A stretch of DNA of 64,000 nucleotides from Phascolarctos cinereus. Lineage: Eukaryota > Chordata > Mammalia > Diprotodontia > Phascolarctidae. The stretch is from the NCBI RefSeq assembly GCF_002099425.1, contig NW_018344253.1, forward strand, positions 1,488,001 through 1,552,000, written 5' to 3'. Below the pieces are notes generated by a model. That model ran no database searches. It had not been told where the DNA came from and saw nothing but the letters and a program-made list of their open reading frames with translations. A program made the translations under genes and the position numbers. This document shows, in pieces, positions 10,201 to 19,225 of this stretch. Position 1 is the first letter of the stretch. Each line of letters starts with the position of its first letter.

Positions 10201-13200
10201 TTCCCAGGGACACGGAATGCTGCCGACTGGTGGCTCTCTCACTGGATTTCCCAGCTGAAGATAGCTGAGAATGGCTCCCAGGAGCTGGGCCGCCTCACTA
10301 GCCAAGCCCCCTCACTGCTCTCCCCACAGCTGCTGCTCTTCTCCCCCGGAGGTCTCTTGTGAGTGGGCTGGGGCCCGAAAAAACCGGAGTCACAGCTGGG
10401 TTCAGGGACCAAGCTTGGGAGCGGATCCTGATGACTTCTCTGGGGTGTGGGTGTGTGGCCTGAGGTTGGGACTCGGCCCATGGATGACACAGACATGGTC
10501 CCACTTTCCCTTCCCTCTGTCCAGTGCCCCCGTGTCAGCATGGCCCAAAGCTACCCCAAATAGCTCCCTGGATCTGCAGTTCTACCTGACCGTATATGGG
10601 TCCATTGCCAGCGCCAACTCGATCTGCACCCTCCTGCGGGCGATACTCTTTGCCACTGGCATCCTCCAGGCAGCAGCCACCCTGCATCAGCGCCTGCTGC
10701 ACCGCGTCCTCAGGGTGAGTGAGTGAAGAGACCCTTTTGCCAGCCTTCCCTCAGCCCTAGGGGGCCGTTGCTCCAGCTCTGCACTGCTTTGTCTGCCCAG
10801 CATCATTGCCATGCCATTGCCAAAGTTCCGTTCCTCCCCTCTCCCTGGGCCGCTTGGAGAGGGTTGTCCTTTGGAGTAAGATATTCACTCTTCTCCATTG
10901 CCTAGTGGCAGCATATTGTAACGGAACGGATAATAGATCTGGAACCCCATGACCTGAGCTCCAGTTCTAGCTCAGATACTTGCCTATTTGTGGAGTCCCT
11001 TCATCATTGTCCTTTGGAGGGTAGGGAAGCCACACTGGTTCTTTCATCAGGGCAGGGTGCTCCTAGTGTGGGGATTTCCTTTTGTGGTGCAGACCCTCAA
11101 CTTCTCTGTGAGTCTTGTCCTTAGAGAGGCATCTGGGGGCCCTGAGAAGTTGTGACTTGCCTGTGGTTGCAGATGCGGGATTTGAACCAAGGTCTTTATG
11201 ACTCAGAGGCATCAGTGTAGCCACTATATCACTCTGTTTCTATAATAATAACTCATTTTATAGTGCATCAAGCTTTGTAAAATGCTTAATATCCTATGTG
11301 ATACTCATAACCCTGGCACAGGTATTGTTATTATCACCCTCATTTTGCAGATGGGGAAACTGAGGCTCAGAGAGTGGGCCTGACTTGCTGAAGGATCGCA
11401 TAGCTAGAAAGGATCAGAGGTGGTATTCAAACGCAGGCCTTCTGAGTCCAGGGCCCTCACCACTAGGCAATGTGGCTTCTCAGTGAAACTTTCTGACCCT
11501 CAGTTCCCTCATCTGTAAAATGGGAATCTTCATATTTACACTACCAGCTTCACAGGGTGGTGAAGAAGGCACTTTGGTGAAACAGTGCTATAGACCTGTG
11601 AATTATTGCTTTTATTAGGAGATGGACCAAGAGTGACCAACTGAAGCTGTAGTTGGGAGGAGGTTAGAATCCAGGTCTTGAAAGGAACTTTAAGAGGTGA
11701 ACTAGGTCAACTAGTCTAGTCCCCTGTCTCCTGACAGAATGACTCCTTAGAGGGTTTGGAAGATTTTTCTCCTCTTAATAAATGCCCTTCCAGAGAAGGA
11801 GGCTCCATAGCCTCCCTTCCCTTCTCTGAAGCTGTTGCTTCTCCCACAACCTACTGGTCAGAAAATCTTGATACCTACCCTTCATCTCACTCCTTTTGAA
11901 GGTCTCCAACCTCTAAGAGAGAGGTCAGCTCTCAGGAAGGACATCTTCAAAGTGAAGGGGTGGGAAACCTAGTGACAGAGGGTTACCTTTTTTTTAAAAG
12001 TTACATTAATGCCTTTTATTTTTACATCACAGTCATGTCCCCATATACTCGTCCTCCAGAGGAATTGAGCACATTTCATCATTTGCCCTCTAGGGCCCAG
12101 ATTGGCCATTGCAGTTAGTGGGATTCAGGAATCTGGCTGGCTTTCAGTCACAGTTCCTTTCTCCCTGGAGAGATTTAAGAACAGCTCAAGTGTCTGATTA
12201 GAGGCAGGAAAATGGACAGGCTGCCTTCCCAGAGGCCCTGCCAGCTAGGGGAGATTCACCATCCTCCCTACCCTGCGTGCCCCCCAATCTGTGGCGTTTC
12301 TCCTCCTTACTATTCCCCTTCTCTCTTCCCACAACCAACCCATCCTATCTCAGGGGACTCCCACTCCAACATCCCTGCATATCTTGTGAGAGTCCTTTGT
12401 CTTCTTGTTCTCTTCCCCATATCAGGGCTCACAACTAATTCCTTCCTCTCCAAGATTCTCCTCCCACCCAGTTTCCTGCCCTAGGCTCACCAAGCATCAC
12501 CCAACTTCACTGCCCCAACCATGGCCTCCGTTTGTAGGCTCCCGTGACATTCTTTGACTGCACGCCAACTGGCCGGATCCTGAACCGCTTCTCATCAGAT
12601 GTGGCCTGCGCGGATGACAGCCTGCCCTTCGTTCTCAACATCCTGTTGGCCAATGCAGTGGGACTGCTGGGGCTGCTGGCTGTCCTGGGCTTGGGGCTGC
12701 CCTGGCTGCTGCTGCTGCTGCCACCCCTCGGCTCCCTTTATTACTCTGTACAGCGCCACTACCGGGCTTCCTCGAGGGAGCTGCGTCGTCTGAGCAGCCT
12801 CACCCTCTCCCCACTCTATACCCACCTCTCTGAGAGCCTTGCTGGGCTCAGTATCATCCGGGCCGCTCGTGCCACCTGCAGGTGAGGTATATTATCATGC
12901 CAGGCAAGACTCCCCATCTCAGTACTAGGAACAGAAAGTCACGTCTACAGGGAGCCCAGCCAGGAATTTTACTAGGGTGAGATAGAAGGAGCAGAGGCTC
13001 AGGGCGATGATGCCCTTAGAGGGAAAAGAAATGGTGCCAAGGAGACACAGTGGGGAAGGGCAAAGGGGTCCTAAAGAGAGAAGGGAGGGGCTGGGGAGAT
13101 AATAAGCCTGGAGAGGAAGATACCGAAGGGACCCTGGGAGGAAAGGGGCATGGGGGAGTTTAGGGAGACTTTTGTGCATAAGCCAATTATCACCTCTCCT

Positions 13201-13795
13201 ATGCCGAACCCTATGAGTAAGAGGATTCTAATCTTAGACATGAGGACAGGAAGGAGGAGAGCCACCCCCTGAGGCTGGTCCTTGGCATATGGGTAGGGGA
13301 GAGACAGCTCAGCTCTTGGCCCTTAGGTTTGAAGAGGAGAATGAGAAGCTGCTGGAGCTTAACCAGCGCTGCCAGTTTGCTGCCAGTGCGTGCCTGCAGT
13401 GGCTGGACATACGGCTGCAGCTCATGGGTGCTGCCGTGGTCAGCGCCATTGCCATCATCGCCCTCATCCAGCATCACCAACACCTCGCTAACCCAGGTGC
13501 CACCTTTGTCCCTATTGGCCTTGGCCCAGTCCCAGCTGAAAACCCTCCCACCTCCTCCTAACTTTGTCCTGTGCTTCTATTCCCTATTAATGAATCTTCT
13601 GCCCTAATACCTACTCTTCTATATCCATCTTGATTACCTGCACCTCCCTACCAGGCCCTGCTTCCAGCCCCCTCATCCTCAGCCCCATATATACACCTCG
13701 CCTCTTATTGTGGTTCCCACCTGGCTCCTTTCCTTTTTCTCAGCCTGCTTCCTTTTATTCTGCCATTTATGTAGATAAACACGTATGTATGTCTG

Positions 13796-13831
<36 letters not shown>

Positions 13832-16800
13832 GATTTTCTTTCACATACAAGCCAATTCAAGAAATATTTAAGTACCTATTTTAAAGAACTTCCTGTGCTG
13901 GGTGTTGAAAATATTAAAATGAAATAAGCCGTTTTCCCTTCCTTTAAAAAACTTCAAGTCTAATGCATATAGACATGCTTCCCCTGCTCCCCAGCCTCCT
14001 TCAGTGGTAGAGAGAGCCTAGAGGTGGCAGCGGCAGCAGCCAGGGCAGTCCCAGCAGTCTCACCACATTCTTTTTCTCCTTAGGACTGGTGGGCCTGTCG
14101 CTGTCCTATGCCCTGTCCCTGACAGGCCTTCTCTCAGGCCTGGTGAGCAGCTTCACGCAAACAGAAGCCATGATGGTGAGCGTGGAGCGACTGGAGGAGT
14201 ATTCTTGTGACCTGCCCAGTGAGCCCCAGGGCCAGCAGATACAGGTAAGGGTGATTGGACGCCCCTTCTCTTCTCCCATCTCAGAGCCTTCCCCACCCCC
14301 CACTTCCACAGTGTGGTCTAGTTTCAGTCCTAGACAGCCGCCTTTCTAAGGAGCAGGACATAGAACCAGAAACAAAATAAGGAGAACCTAGGGATTGGCT
14401 TAACCCTGCTGGGTGGTTCTGGATGCAGAGGAGGTGTTATGTTGGGCCAGTGGCTAAGCTACTATTTCTTACTGCATCTTAATTCCCCACCATTTCCCTT
14501 ATAACTTTTCTCCTCATCTTCCCACAACCATGTCTTTTTCCATTCACCTGTCTTCACTCATTTCTGTCTTTCTCCCCATTTTTCCTTATTTCCTCCCCAT
14601 CCTGCCCATCCTCTTCACTGTCTCTCACCATCTTCCCAATTTTTACCATCTTCTATGCTCTTCACCATCTCTCTCTCCCTACCATCCCTACGTCATCTTT
14701 CCTCACTTTCTCCCCACCATCTCTTCTGACTGTCCTTCCCTATTCTTCTCACTCCCTTCTTAACATCCCTTCCATCTGTCTTCATTTCCATTCCGCCCCT
14801 ACACTATGTTTTCACACCTTCTCATTCTCTGTCCATGCTCTTCTACCTTACCATCTTTCCCACAATTCTTCTCCCCTTCTCCCCACCATTTCTCCTATCT
14901 CTTCTCATTATCTTTCCCCCCATTAATCCTCCCTTTCTCCCCATCATTCCTATCTCTTCTCATTATCTCTCTCTCACCGCTCTTCATTTTTGTTTCACTG
15001 TTTCAACTCCCTGCCACTCTCATGTTGCCTACAACTCTCCCCCATCTCTTCCTTTCACAGGTAGAAGTGGGCTGGCTGTCACAGGGACACGTGGAGTTCC
15101 AGGATGTGGTATTGGCTTACCGGCCTGGGTTACCCAATGCCTTGGATGGGGTCACCTTCAATGTGCTACCTGGGGAGAAGATAGGCATTGTGGGCCGGAC
15201 GGGTTCCGGAAAGTCCTCTCTGCTGTTGGTATTGTTCCGACTGGTGGAGCCCAGCTCTGGGCATATACTCCTGGATGGCATGGACACCAGCTTGCTGGGC
15301 TTGTCGGATCTCAGGTAGAGATGGGGGCGGGGCTGCCACATAAAGGGTCTGGCCCCTGGGACTCCTGCATCAGCTTAGAGGGCCTGGGACAGGACCTAAA
15401 GACAGAAGAATGGGAGTGGGGCAGTTTGGTGAAGCCGGGGAATAAGAAAGACTGATTGGTGCTGTGGGTGCAAAGGGAGCTAAGAGGGATGGAAAAGCAT
15501 CTGGGCAAAGAGATACAATTAGTTAGCCAATCAACAAGCATTTATTAAGTACCTTTTGGTGCCATGCACTATGCTGGATGCTAGAGATTGTCATCTCTAT
15601 TGAGTCAAACCTCCTAAGCTTGCTTTTCAAGGCCTTTCCCGGGCTGTTAGCCAACCTCATTTTCCATTTCTTCCCTCCCCTTGGCTCAGGCCAGTCTCAG
15701 CATCCTCAGAACCCTGCCATGCTCACTGTGGCCTCTCCCTGCTCATGCTGGTCCTCCTGCCCCAGAGTGCCTTCATTTCTCCCTTCTAGCCAGTGCATCC
15801 CTCCTCAAGGCCTGAGCCAAGCCTTTCTCTTTCTAAATGAAATCTTTCTAATCTAATCTGAATCTTTGCCTCCACTACTCCAGCTCACCCTGATATCTTC
15901 CCACTCTGAACACCATGGGGCTTGTCCCTAGACCTGTTTCATGAGTCGTTTCTGTCCCCGATAAGGTTTGAGCTGCTGAGACCATATTTTATTTCTCTCT
16001 GCTGTCCCCCAAGTACCTAGTAAACTGCTAAATTCACAGCAGGATCCTAGGATTTAGAGCTGGAAACGTCCTTAGAGATCATTTAGTAGGACCTCCACAA
16101 TTTACCAGTGAGGACATAGGCCCAGAAAGGGGAATTAATTGCCTGAGGTCACACAGGCAGAACAGGGATTCAAAGCCAAGTCTACAATTCCCAATTCAGG
16201 GCTCTTTCTTTTTCTCCCATTCTTTTTTTTGGGGGGGTGGGGGTGGGAGGAGGGAGGGATAATCAGGGCTGAGTGCCTTGCCCAGGATCACACGGCTGAT
16301 AAGTGTCTGAGGCCAGATTTGAACTCAGGTCCTCCTGACTCTATGGCAGGTGCTCTGTCCACTGCACCACCTAACTACTCCAGGGCTTTTCCTTTCCTTT
16401 TTTTCCACTTAATAGCATTTTATTTTTTCCAGTTACATGTAAAGAGTTTTCAACATCCATTTTTGTAAGATTTTGAGTTCCAAATTTTTCTCCCTCCCTT
16501 CCCACCCCACTCCCCGAGACAGCAAGTATTTCCAGGGTTCTTTCACTACACTATGTTGTTTCCCATCGACTGACTGATTCATTGGTAGGAATTAAAGAGG
16601 TTCAAGCTCATGTGCGAGGAATGACCAGATCATATCATTCGCTCCTTTCCCTGCTTCTCAGGTCCCGAGCTCGCTATCATCCCTCAAGAGCCCTTTTTGT
16701 TCAGCGGCACAGTGCGAGAGAACCTGGACCCTCTGGGTCGCCATGAGGATGAAGCACTGTGGCAGGCCTTGGAGGAGTGCCACCTGAGTGAGGTGATCAC

Positions 16801-17966
16801 TCCTCTAGGTGAGTTCTGGGAACAGGTAGTGGGAAAACCTGGCCAAGGAGAGGCCCCTCCCTGGAGGTAAGGGAGGCCTTGTGAGGTCAGGAAGGAGGGG
16901 GGAGAGGCTGGAAGAAGAGGGGCGGGCCTCTTGGGATGACAAAGTCTGGGCCCAACAGGTGGTCTGGATGGTGAGCTGGGTGAGGGGGGCCGGCGCTTGT
17001 CACTAGGGCAGAGGCAGCTACTGTGTTTGGCCAGAGCTCTCCTTACAGATGCCAAGGTAAGGAATGGGACTAGGAGCCTGATGGGTGGATTCGGTAGAGG
17101 GGCTGGAGGGTGGCCTTTGACAGGGTGATGGAGGAGCCATTCTGGAGTATCAGGGAGACATAAAAAGAGGTTTGTTTTGCTAGGGCTTAGCCCTCCACTG
17201 AAGACCTGGGACAAGGAGGCTAAAGGGATGGGTGCTAGGTTAGGATCCAGAGCAAACATAACCCCTTCTCCTCCTCCCCCAGATCCTGTGCATTGATGAG
17301 GCCACAGCCAGCGTGGACCAGAAGACAGATCAGCTGCTCCAACAGACAATCTGTAACCGTTTTGCTGACAAGACTGTTCTGACCATTGCACATAGGTATG
17401 TATGTGTGGTGGAGAGGCCCAGCGAAGGACTCAAAGGGTGATGGGGGAAAGGGAAGGGAAAACTAAACCAATGCTGAAGCTTCCACTGAGGGGGGATGAT
17501 TATAACAGGTCAGCTTCAGACCTTTTATTCCTTCCTTCTTTGCGGGGGGGTGGGGTACTACCCAGAAGGTAGTGAGGAGATATCTTTATGTCCTCTCAGG
17601 CCCATTTTACTCTCCTGCCAGACATTGATGAGACACCAGGGATGGGAACTACCTCACCCTGAGGGAAAAACCGAGTCACTAAGCAACCTCCTTCTGCCCC
17701 CACTCCCACCCAATTGGAGTGAGTGGGAGAAATCTGATGTCTGAGGGTAGGGGAGTAGCAAGGAATGAGAGATGGGGAAAGGACCAATCATCCTCTATTC
17801 ACTCTGTGCCCTCCCTCACCTGCCTTACAGGCTTAACACGATCCTGAATTCAGACCGGGTTCTGGTGTTGCAGGCGGGAAGGGTGGCTGAGCTGGACACT
17901 CCAGCTGCCCTTCGAAGTCGGCCCTACTCATTGTTCCAACAGCTGCTACAAAACAGTCAGCAATGA
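7219..17966 (+). CDS. ABCC10: ABCC10 (MRP7), C-terminal half: last 12 coding exons
   Basis: ABCC10 is a plasma-membrane ABC exporter of subfamily C that uses ATP to move amphipathic anions and drugs. The 12 exons are 7219-7296, 7478-7672, 10208-10358, 10525-10714, 12538-12881, 13327-13496, 14084-14244, 15061-15314, 16662-16808, 16959-17056, 17283-17395 and 17831-17966. All have AG/GT borders and compatible phases, apart from one surplus base in the ninth. They encode roughly 677 residues matching recalled human ABCC10 from the linker ([11 protein letters not shown]) through TMD2 ([18 protein letters not shown]) and NBD2 ([31 protein letters not shown]) to the end (QNSQQ, stop 17964-17966). 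Earlier exons lie left of the window, beyond the ERV. The neighbour DLK2 is tail to tail, as in human. Confidence 0.97.
7478..7672 (+). CDS. ABCC10: ABCC10 exon B (linker and first TMD2 helix)
   Basis: 195 bp between attgtag and gtaagag. It encodes an acidic linker ([14 protein letters not shown]), then [18 protein letters not shown] and the first TMD2 membrane helix ([13 protein letters not shown]). Confidence 0.95.
7934..7971. repeat. Perfect 38-bp palindrome, probable MITE remnant
   Basis: CTTCTTAAACTGTGGGTCA is followed directly by its exact reverse complement, with no spacer. A related 'cagggcttcttaaa' lies 46 bases upstream (7892). This suggests a collapsed non-autonomous hAT element with terminal inverted repeats; the family assignment is inference. 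Confidence 0.75.
8027..8120 (-). mobile_element. L2-tail-like fragments
   Basis: Two short stretches read 'aatgaatgaataaggattta' and 'gcatttatttggcatttact'. They resemble antisense L2 3' ends. Confidence 0.45.
8160..8620 (+). mobile_element. 5'-truncated L1 3' end
   Basis: It matches the L1 3' end copies elsewhere in the window ('gaacattgtacacagtaaca', 'gtggttcctcccattagttt', and an A/T-rich end with 'aaataaataaat'). A weak target duplication may exist: 'aagacctgtaggg' at the left and 'aagtcctataggg' at the right. Confidence 0.8.
8634..8763 (+). mobile_element. tRNA-related SINE, 5'-truncated
   Basis: Contains 'cctggagtcaggaggagctg', 'cttactagctgtttgaccct' and an A/G-rich tail. The head is missing. 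Confidence 0.8.
9125..9478 (+). mobile_element. SINE with internal AT-rich microsatellite
   Basis: The head (9125-9257) and 3' part (about 9386-9478, 'gggttcttgtgaggatcaaa', 'agcacagtgcctggcatagt') of one SINE are separated by an AT-rich run of TATA/ATAT repeats. Confidence 0.75.
9258..9385. repeat. AT-rich low-complexity tract
   Basis: Repeated 'tatataatata' and 'atattatata' words lie inside the SINE. Confidence 0.8.
9545..9705 (+). mobile_element. MIR fragment
   Basis: 'cattttgcaaatgaggaaac', 'ctgaggcccaaagaattaag' and the terminal 'ctaatgcctctt' match a MIR core and 3' part. Confidence 0.75.
10208..10358 (+). CDS. ABCC10: ABCC10 exon C (TMD2)
   Basis: 151 bp, acceptor ttcccag, donor gtgagtg. 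It encodes [18 protein letters not shown], then an extracellular-loop-like stretch ending [10 protein letters not shown]. The intron phases fit exons B and D. Confidence 0.95.
10525..10714 (+). CDS. ABCC10: ABCC10 exon D (TMD2)
   Basis: 190 bp, acceptor tctgtccag, donor gtgagt. It encodes [20 protein letters not shown] and a second helix followed by [16 protein letters not shown], a well-conserved intracellular loop of the family. Confidence 0.96.
10912..11235 (+). mobile_element. Old CORE-SINE pieces (THER1/MIR-like)
   Basis: 'agatctggaaccccatgacc' resembles a THER1 head, and 'gcgggatttgaaccaaggtc' with 'gccactatatcactctg' a MIR end. Both are diverged. Confidence 0.5.
11240..11483 (+). mobile_element. 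MIR SINE
   Basis: 'cattttgcagatggggaaac', 'tgaggctcagagagtgggcc' and 'caccactaggcaatgtggct' span the MIR core to its end. Confidence 0.8.
11485..11620 (+). mobile_element. SINE 3'-half fragment
   Basis: 'cctcatctgtaaaatgggaa' followed by 'cttcacagggtggtgaagaa' resembles the 3' half of THER1/SINE copies in the window. Confidence 0.5.
12538..12881 (+). CDS. ABCC10: ABCC10 exon E (TMD2, two helices)
   Basis: 344 bp, acceptor tttgtag, donor gtgagg. It encodes [20 protein letters not shown], then two leucine-rich helices around [20 protein letters not shown] and [15 protein letters not shown], and [19 protein letters not shown]. Confidence 0.97.
13327..13496 (+). CDS. ABCC10: ABCC10 exon F (TMD2)
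   Basis: 170 bp, acceptor cccttag, donor gtgcca. It encodes [20 protein letters not shown] and the helix [18 protein letters not shown]. It joins exon E through a split AG|G codon. Confidence 0.96.
13797..13826. repeat. (AC)n microsatellite
   Basis: About 15 AC units in the intron between ABCC10 exons F and G. Confidence 0.95.
14084..14244 (+). CDS. ABCC10: ABCC10 exon G (last TMD2 helix)
   Basis: 161 bp, acceptor ctccttag, donor gtaagg. It encodes [20 protein letters not shown], then the coupling to NBD2 ([20 protein letters not shown]). It ends in phase 0. Confidence 0.97.
14460..15060 (+). repeat. Long pyrimidine-rich intron segment
   Basis: Almost the whole 600 bp before the NBD2 Walker A exon is C/T-rich on the plus strand, with recurring 'caccatct' and 'cttctcattatct' words, like a decayed minisatellite. 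It merges with the exon H polypyrimidine tract. The long open frames here are only low-complexity artefacts. Confidence 0.75.
15061..15314 (+). CDS. ABCC10: ABCC10 exon H (NBD2 Walker A)
   Basis: 254 bp after a very pyrimidine-rich intron, acceptor cctttcacag, donor gtagag. It encodes [20 protein letters not shown], Walker [10 protein letters not shown] and [15 protein letters not shown]. It leaves in phase 2 (AG). Confidence 0.97.
16040..16215 (+). mobile_element. MIR-like SINE
   Basis: 'gatttagagctggaaacgtc', 'ccagtgaggacataggccca' and 'ggtcacacaggcagaacagg' match the MIR-like type also seen at 26345 and 40600. Confidence 0.65.
16225..16381 (-). mobile_element. tRNA-related SINE (short type)
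   Basis: An antisense copy starting in a T/G-rich tail. It contains 'ccttgcccaggatcacacgg' and ends 'gcaccacctaactactcc'. Confidence 0.85.
16390..16505 (-). mobile_element. LINE 3'-end fragment
   Basis: 'ccagttacatgtaaagagtt', 'ttttgagttccaaatttttc' and a CCCTCC run match a LINE tail related to the one at 44110. Confidence 0.55.
16662..16808 (+). CDS. ABCC10: ABCC10 exon I (NBD2 Q-loop) with one surplus base
   Basis: 147 bp, acceptor gcttctcag, donor gtgagt. From 16673 the exon reads [20 protein letters not shown] and onward to [10 protein letters not shown], clear NBD2 Q-loop sequence. The first bases are GTCCCGAGCTC where G-TCC-CAG-CTC (S-Q-L) is expected, so there is one base too many at about 16667-16669. 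Read as given, the frame shifts and meets TGA at 16744-16746. No alternative AG acceptor nearby restores the phase. A sequencing/assembly error is the simplest reading; a real allele is possible. All downstream exons stay intact. Confidence 0.9.
16959..17056 (+). CDS. ABCC10: ABCC10 exon J (NBD2 signature)
   Basis: 98 bp, acceptor cccaacag, donor gtaagg. It encodes [19 protein letters not shown] and [18 protein letters not shown] is the ABC signature loop. Confidence 0.97.
17283..17395 (+). CDS. ABCC10: ABCC10 exon K (Walker B and H-loop)
   Basis: 113 bp, acceptor ctcccccag, donor gtatgt. It encodes Walker B with the catalytic Glu ([17 protein letters not shown]) and reaches the H-loop TIAHR across the next junction. 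Confidence 0.97.
17831..17966 (+). CDS. ABCC10: ABCC10 last coding exon
   Basis: Acceptor ccttacag. It encodes [20 protein letters not shown] and then [17 protein letters not shown] before TGA at 17964-17966. The 3' UTR runs on to about 18340. Confidence 0.97.
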
Positions 17967-18309
17967 CCCTGCCTCCTCTGAACCGATGGTCTTCCCTCTT
18001 CCTCAGTCACACCTCCCTCTCCATGTGGGAGGGTTCGGGCTTTTAATCTCAGGTGATGAACAGCTGTGTACTCTCCCCTTCATCTCTAGGGCCACCCAGC
18101 CCCAGGAGGCACCCTCACTTTCCCTGAGCATCCCTGGCTGGGTACCTCGGGATGCTGTCTTTGATACCAATCCTCCTCAGTGAGCTGATGGTACTGGAGG
18201 AGAACTCTGGACCAGAACTAGGACCTTGGACGTGGGACTCCAGGCTGACCCCACCTGGGGCCAGGAGCCCTGGGAGCATGAGCTATCATTCATTGTCATT
18301 TTTTGTAAT

Positions 18310-18315
18310 TTTATT
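18310..18315 (-). terminator. DLK2: DLK2 poly(A) signal AATAAA
   Basis: The canonical hexamer lies on the minus strand, about 170 bases past the DLK2 stop codon. No better signal occurs between the stop and this site. Confidence 0.75.
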
Positions 18316-18316
18316 T

Positions 18317-18322
18317 GATAAA
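18317..18322 (+). terminator. ABCC10: ABCC10 poly(A) signal candidate GATAAA
   Basis: A variant hexamer with a downstream GT-rich element. It is one base away from the opposite-strand AATAAA of DLK2. Confidence 0.55.
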
Positions 18323-18483
18323 ACCTCTCTTGAACAATCTGTGTATTTAAAAAAATAGCATTTCTGGTGTGAGGCTGAGACACCTCAGTGGGGGGGAAAC
18401 CCGCAACGGTCTCTGGAGGGTAGGAGATGTGAGGAGGAAGGAGCTGGAGAGAGGGCCCCACTCTGCCCCCCCTCCAGCCCCCA

Positions 18484-19225
18484 TCACAGTGCTGTAGTCT
18501 TGCCAGGCTCAGGTGGGGAGCCAGGTGGAGGGCAGATTCCAGCAGGGAGCATGCTGACCTGGCACTCCCGGTCATGTTGCTCAGGGGGCGCGGCATATTG
18601 GCGGACAGGGTAGCAGCAGGGCCCGGCGGGGCAGTGGCCATGGCGCCATGCCCAAAAGATCAACAGCCCTGTGGTAAGGACCGCGGTAGCAGTGAGGACC
18701 CCGAACACCACCAAAACAAGCAGGCTGGACTCCCCCATCCCTGCATCTTGTTGTCGGACTACCTCCTTCACTGAGATTCGCAGTAGCCCTGCACCCACGC
18801 TGAAGGGGGCTGGTACCGTGAAAGGAACCACAGCTGCAAGGGTGGGTCCGGGGGCACTGTCTGGCTCCGTAGGGAGGTCCAGGGCTGGGAGGACAATCTC
18901 ACACGTCTTGCCCCCATAGCCATCAGGACAGAGGCAATCGAAGTCATGGACCCGGTCCCGGCAGCGCGCACCATGCTGGCATGGTCGGCTGGCACAGTCG
19001 TCCAGGTTGACAGTGCAGAAGCGGCCAGCAAAGCCTTCGGGGCAGTGGCAGGAGAAGCGGTTGATGCCATCATGACAGGTGGCACCATTGGCACAAGGTC
19101 TCATTAGGCAGTCGTCCACATTGACCTCACAGCGTGGACCCACAAAGCCTGCCAAGCAGCGGCATGTGAAGTTCTCTGCAAAGCCTTGATCATCTTGGCA
19201 CTGCCCACCATTCCGGCAAGGAGAT
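18484..19225 (-). CDS. DLK2: DLK2 last exon (EGF4-6, TM, tail)
   Basis: 742 bp including the TGA stop at 18486-18484. It carries the calcium-binding-type EGF modules (VNVDDCLMRPCANGATC, VNLDDCASRPCQHGARC), the membrane helix and the cytoplasmic tail. The acceptor is cttctcag. Confidence 0.97.

Larger units (their letters stand above)
7673..10207 (+). other. ABCC10: ABCC10 intron with L1, SINE, MIR and palindrome
   Basis: A 2.5-kb intron. It holds a MITE-like palindrome (7888-7975), L2-tail-like pieces (8027-8120), an L1 3' end (8160-8620), SINEs (8634-8763, 9125-9478) and a MIR (9545-9705). No exon is seen inside. Confidence 0.8.
10715..12537 (+). other. ABCC10: ABCC10 intron with MIR and THER1-like copies
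   Basis: The intron between exons D and E. It holds THER1-like/MIR pieces (10912-11235), a MIR (11240-11483) and a SINE-3'-like piece (11485-11620). 11680-12530 shows nothing I recognise beyond a pyrimidine-rich run near the acceptor. Confidence 0.75.
15315..16661 (+). other. ABCC10: ABCC10 intron with SINE and old repeats
   Basis: Holds an L2-tail-like piece (15523-15590, antisense), a MIR-like copy (16040-16215), an antisense SINE (16225-16381) and a LINE 3' scrap (16390-16505). 15600-16030 shows nothing recognised. Confidence 0.7.
17967..18345 (+). other. ABCC10: ABCC10 3' UTR (approximate end)
   Basis: About 380 bases follow the stop codon. No AATAAA is seen on the plus strand; the only good candidate is the known variant GATAAA at 18317-18322, followed by a GT-rich stretch (ctgtgtattt). 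Cleavage is predicted around 18335-18350, which would overlap the DLK2 3' end. Confidence 0.6.
18295..18483 (-). other. DLK2: DLK2 3' UTR (approximate end)
   Basis: About 190 bases lie between the stop and predicted cleavage just past AATAAA at 18315-18310. It overlaps the predicted ABCC10 3' UTR end. Confidence 0.6.

Noticed and set aside
9949-10541. Minus-strand proline-rich frames opposite ABCC10 exon C
   Set aside because: Shadows of a coding exon and its introns; no conserved domain.
13797-13826. CRISPR-like or tandem array
   Set aside because: Simple AC dinucleotide repeat; no spacers. The same holds for the GT, TC and ATT runs.
14530-15455. Overlapping 77-206-codon frames
   Set aside because: Pyrimidine-rich low complexity running into the real ABCC10 exon H in a wrong frame.
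16684-17391. 235-codon minus-strand frame
   Set aside because: Antisense shadow of ABCC10 exons I-K.
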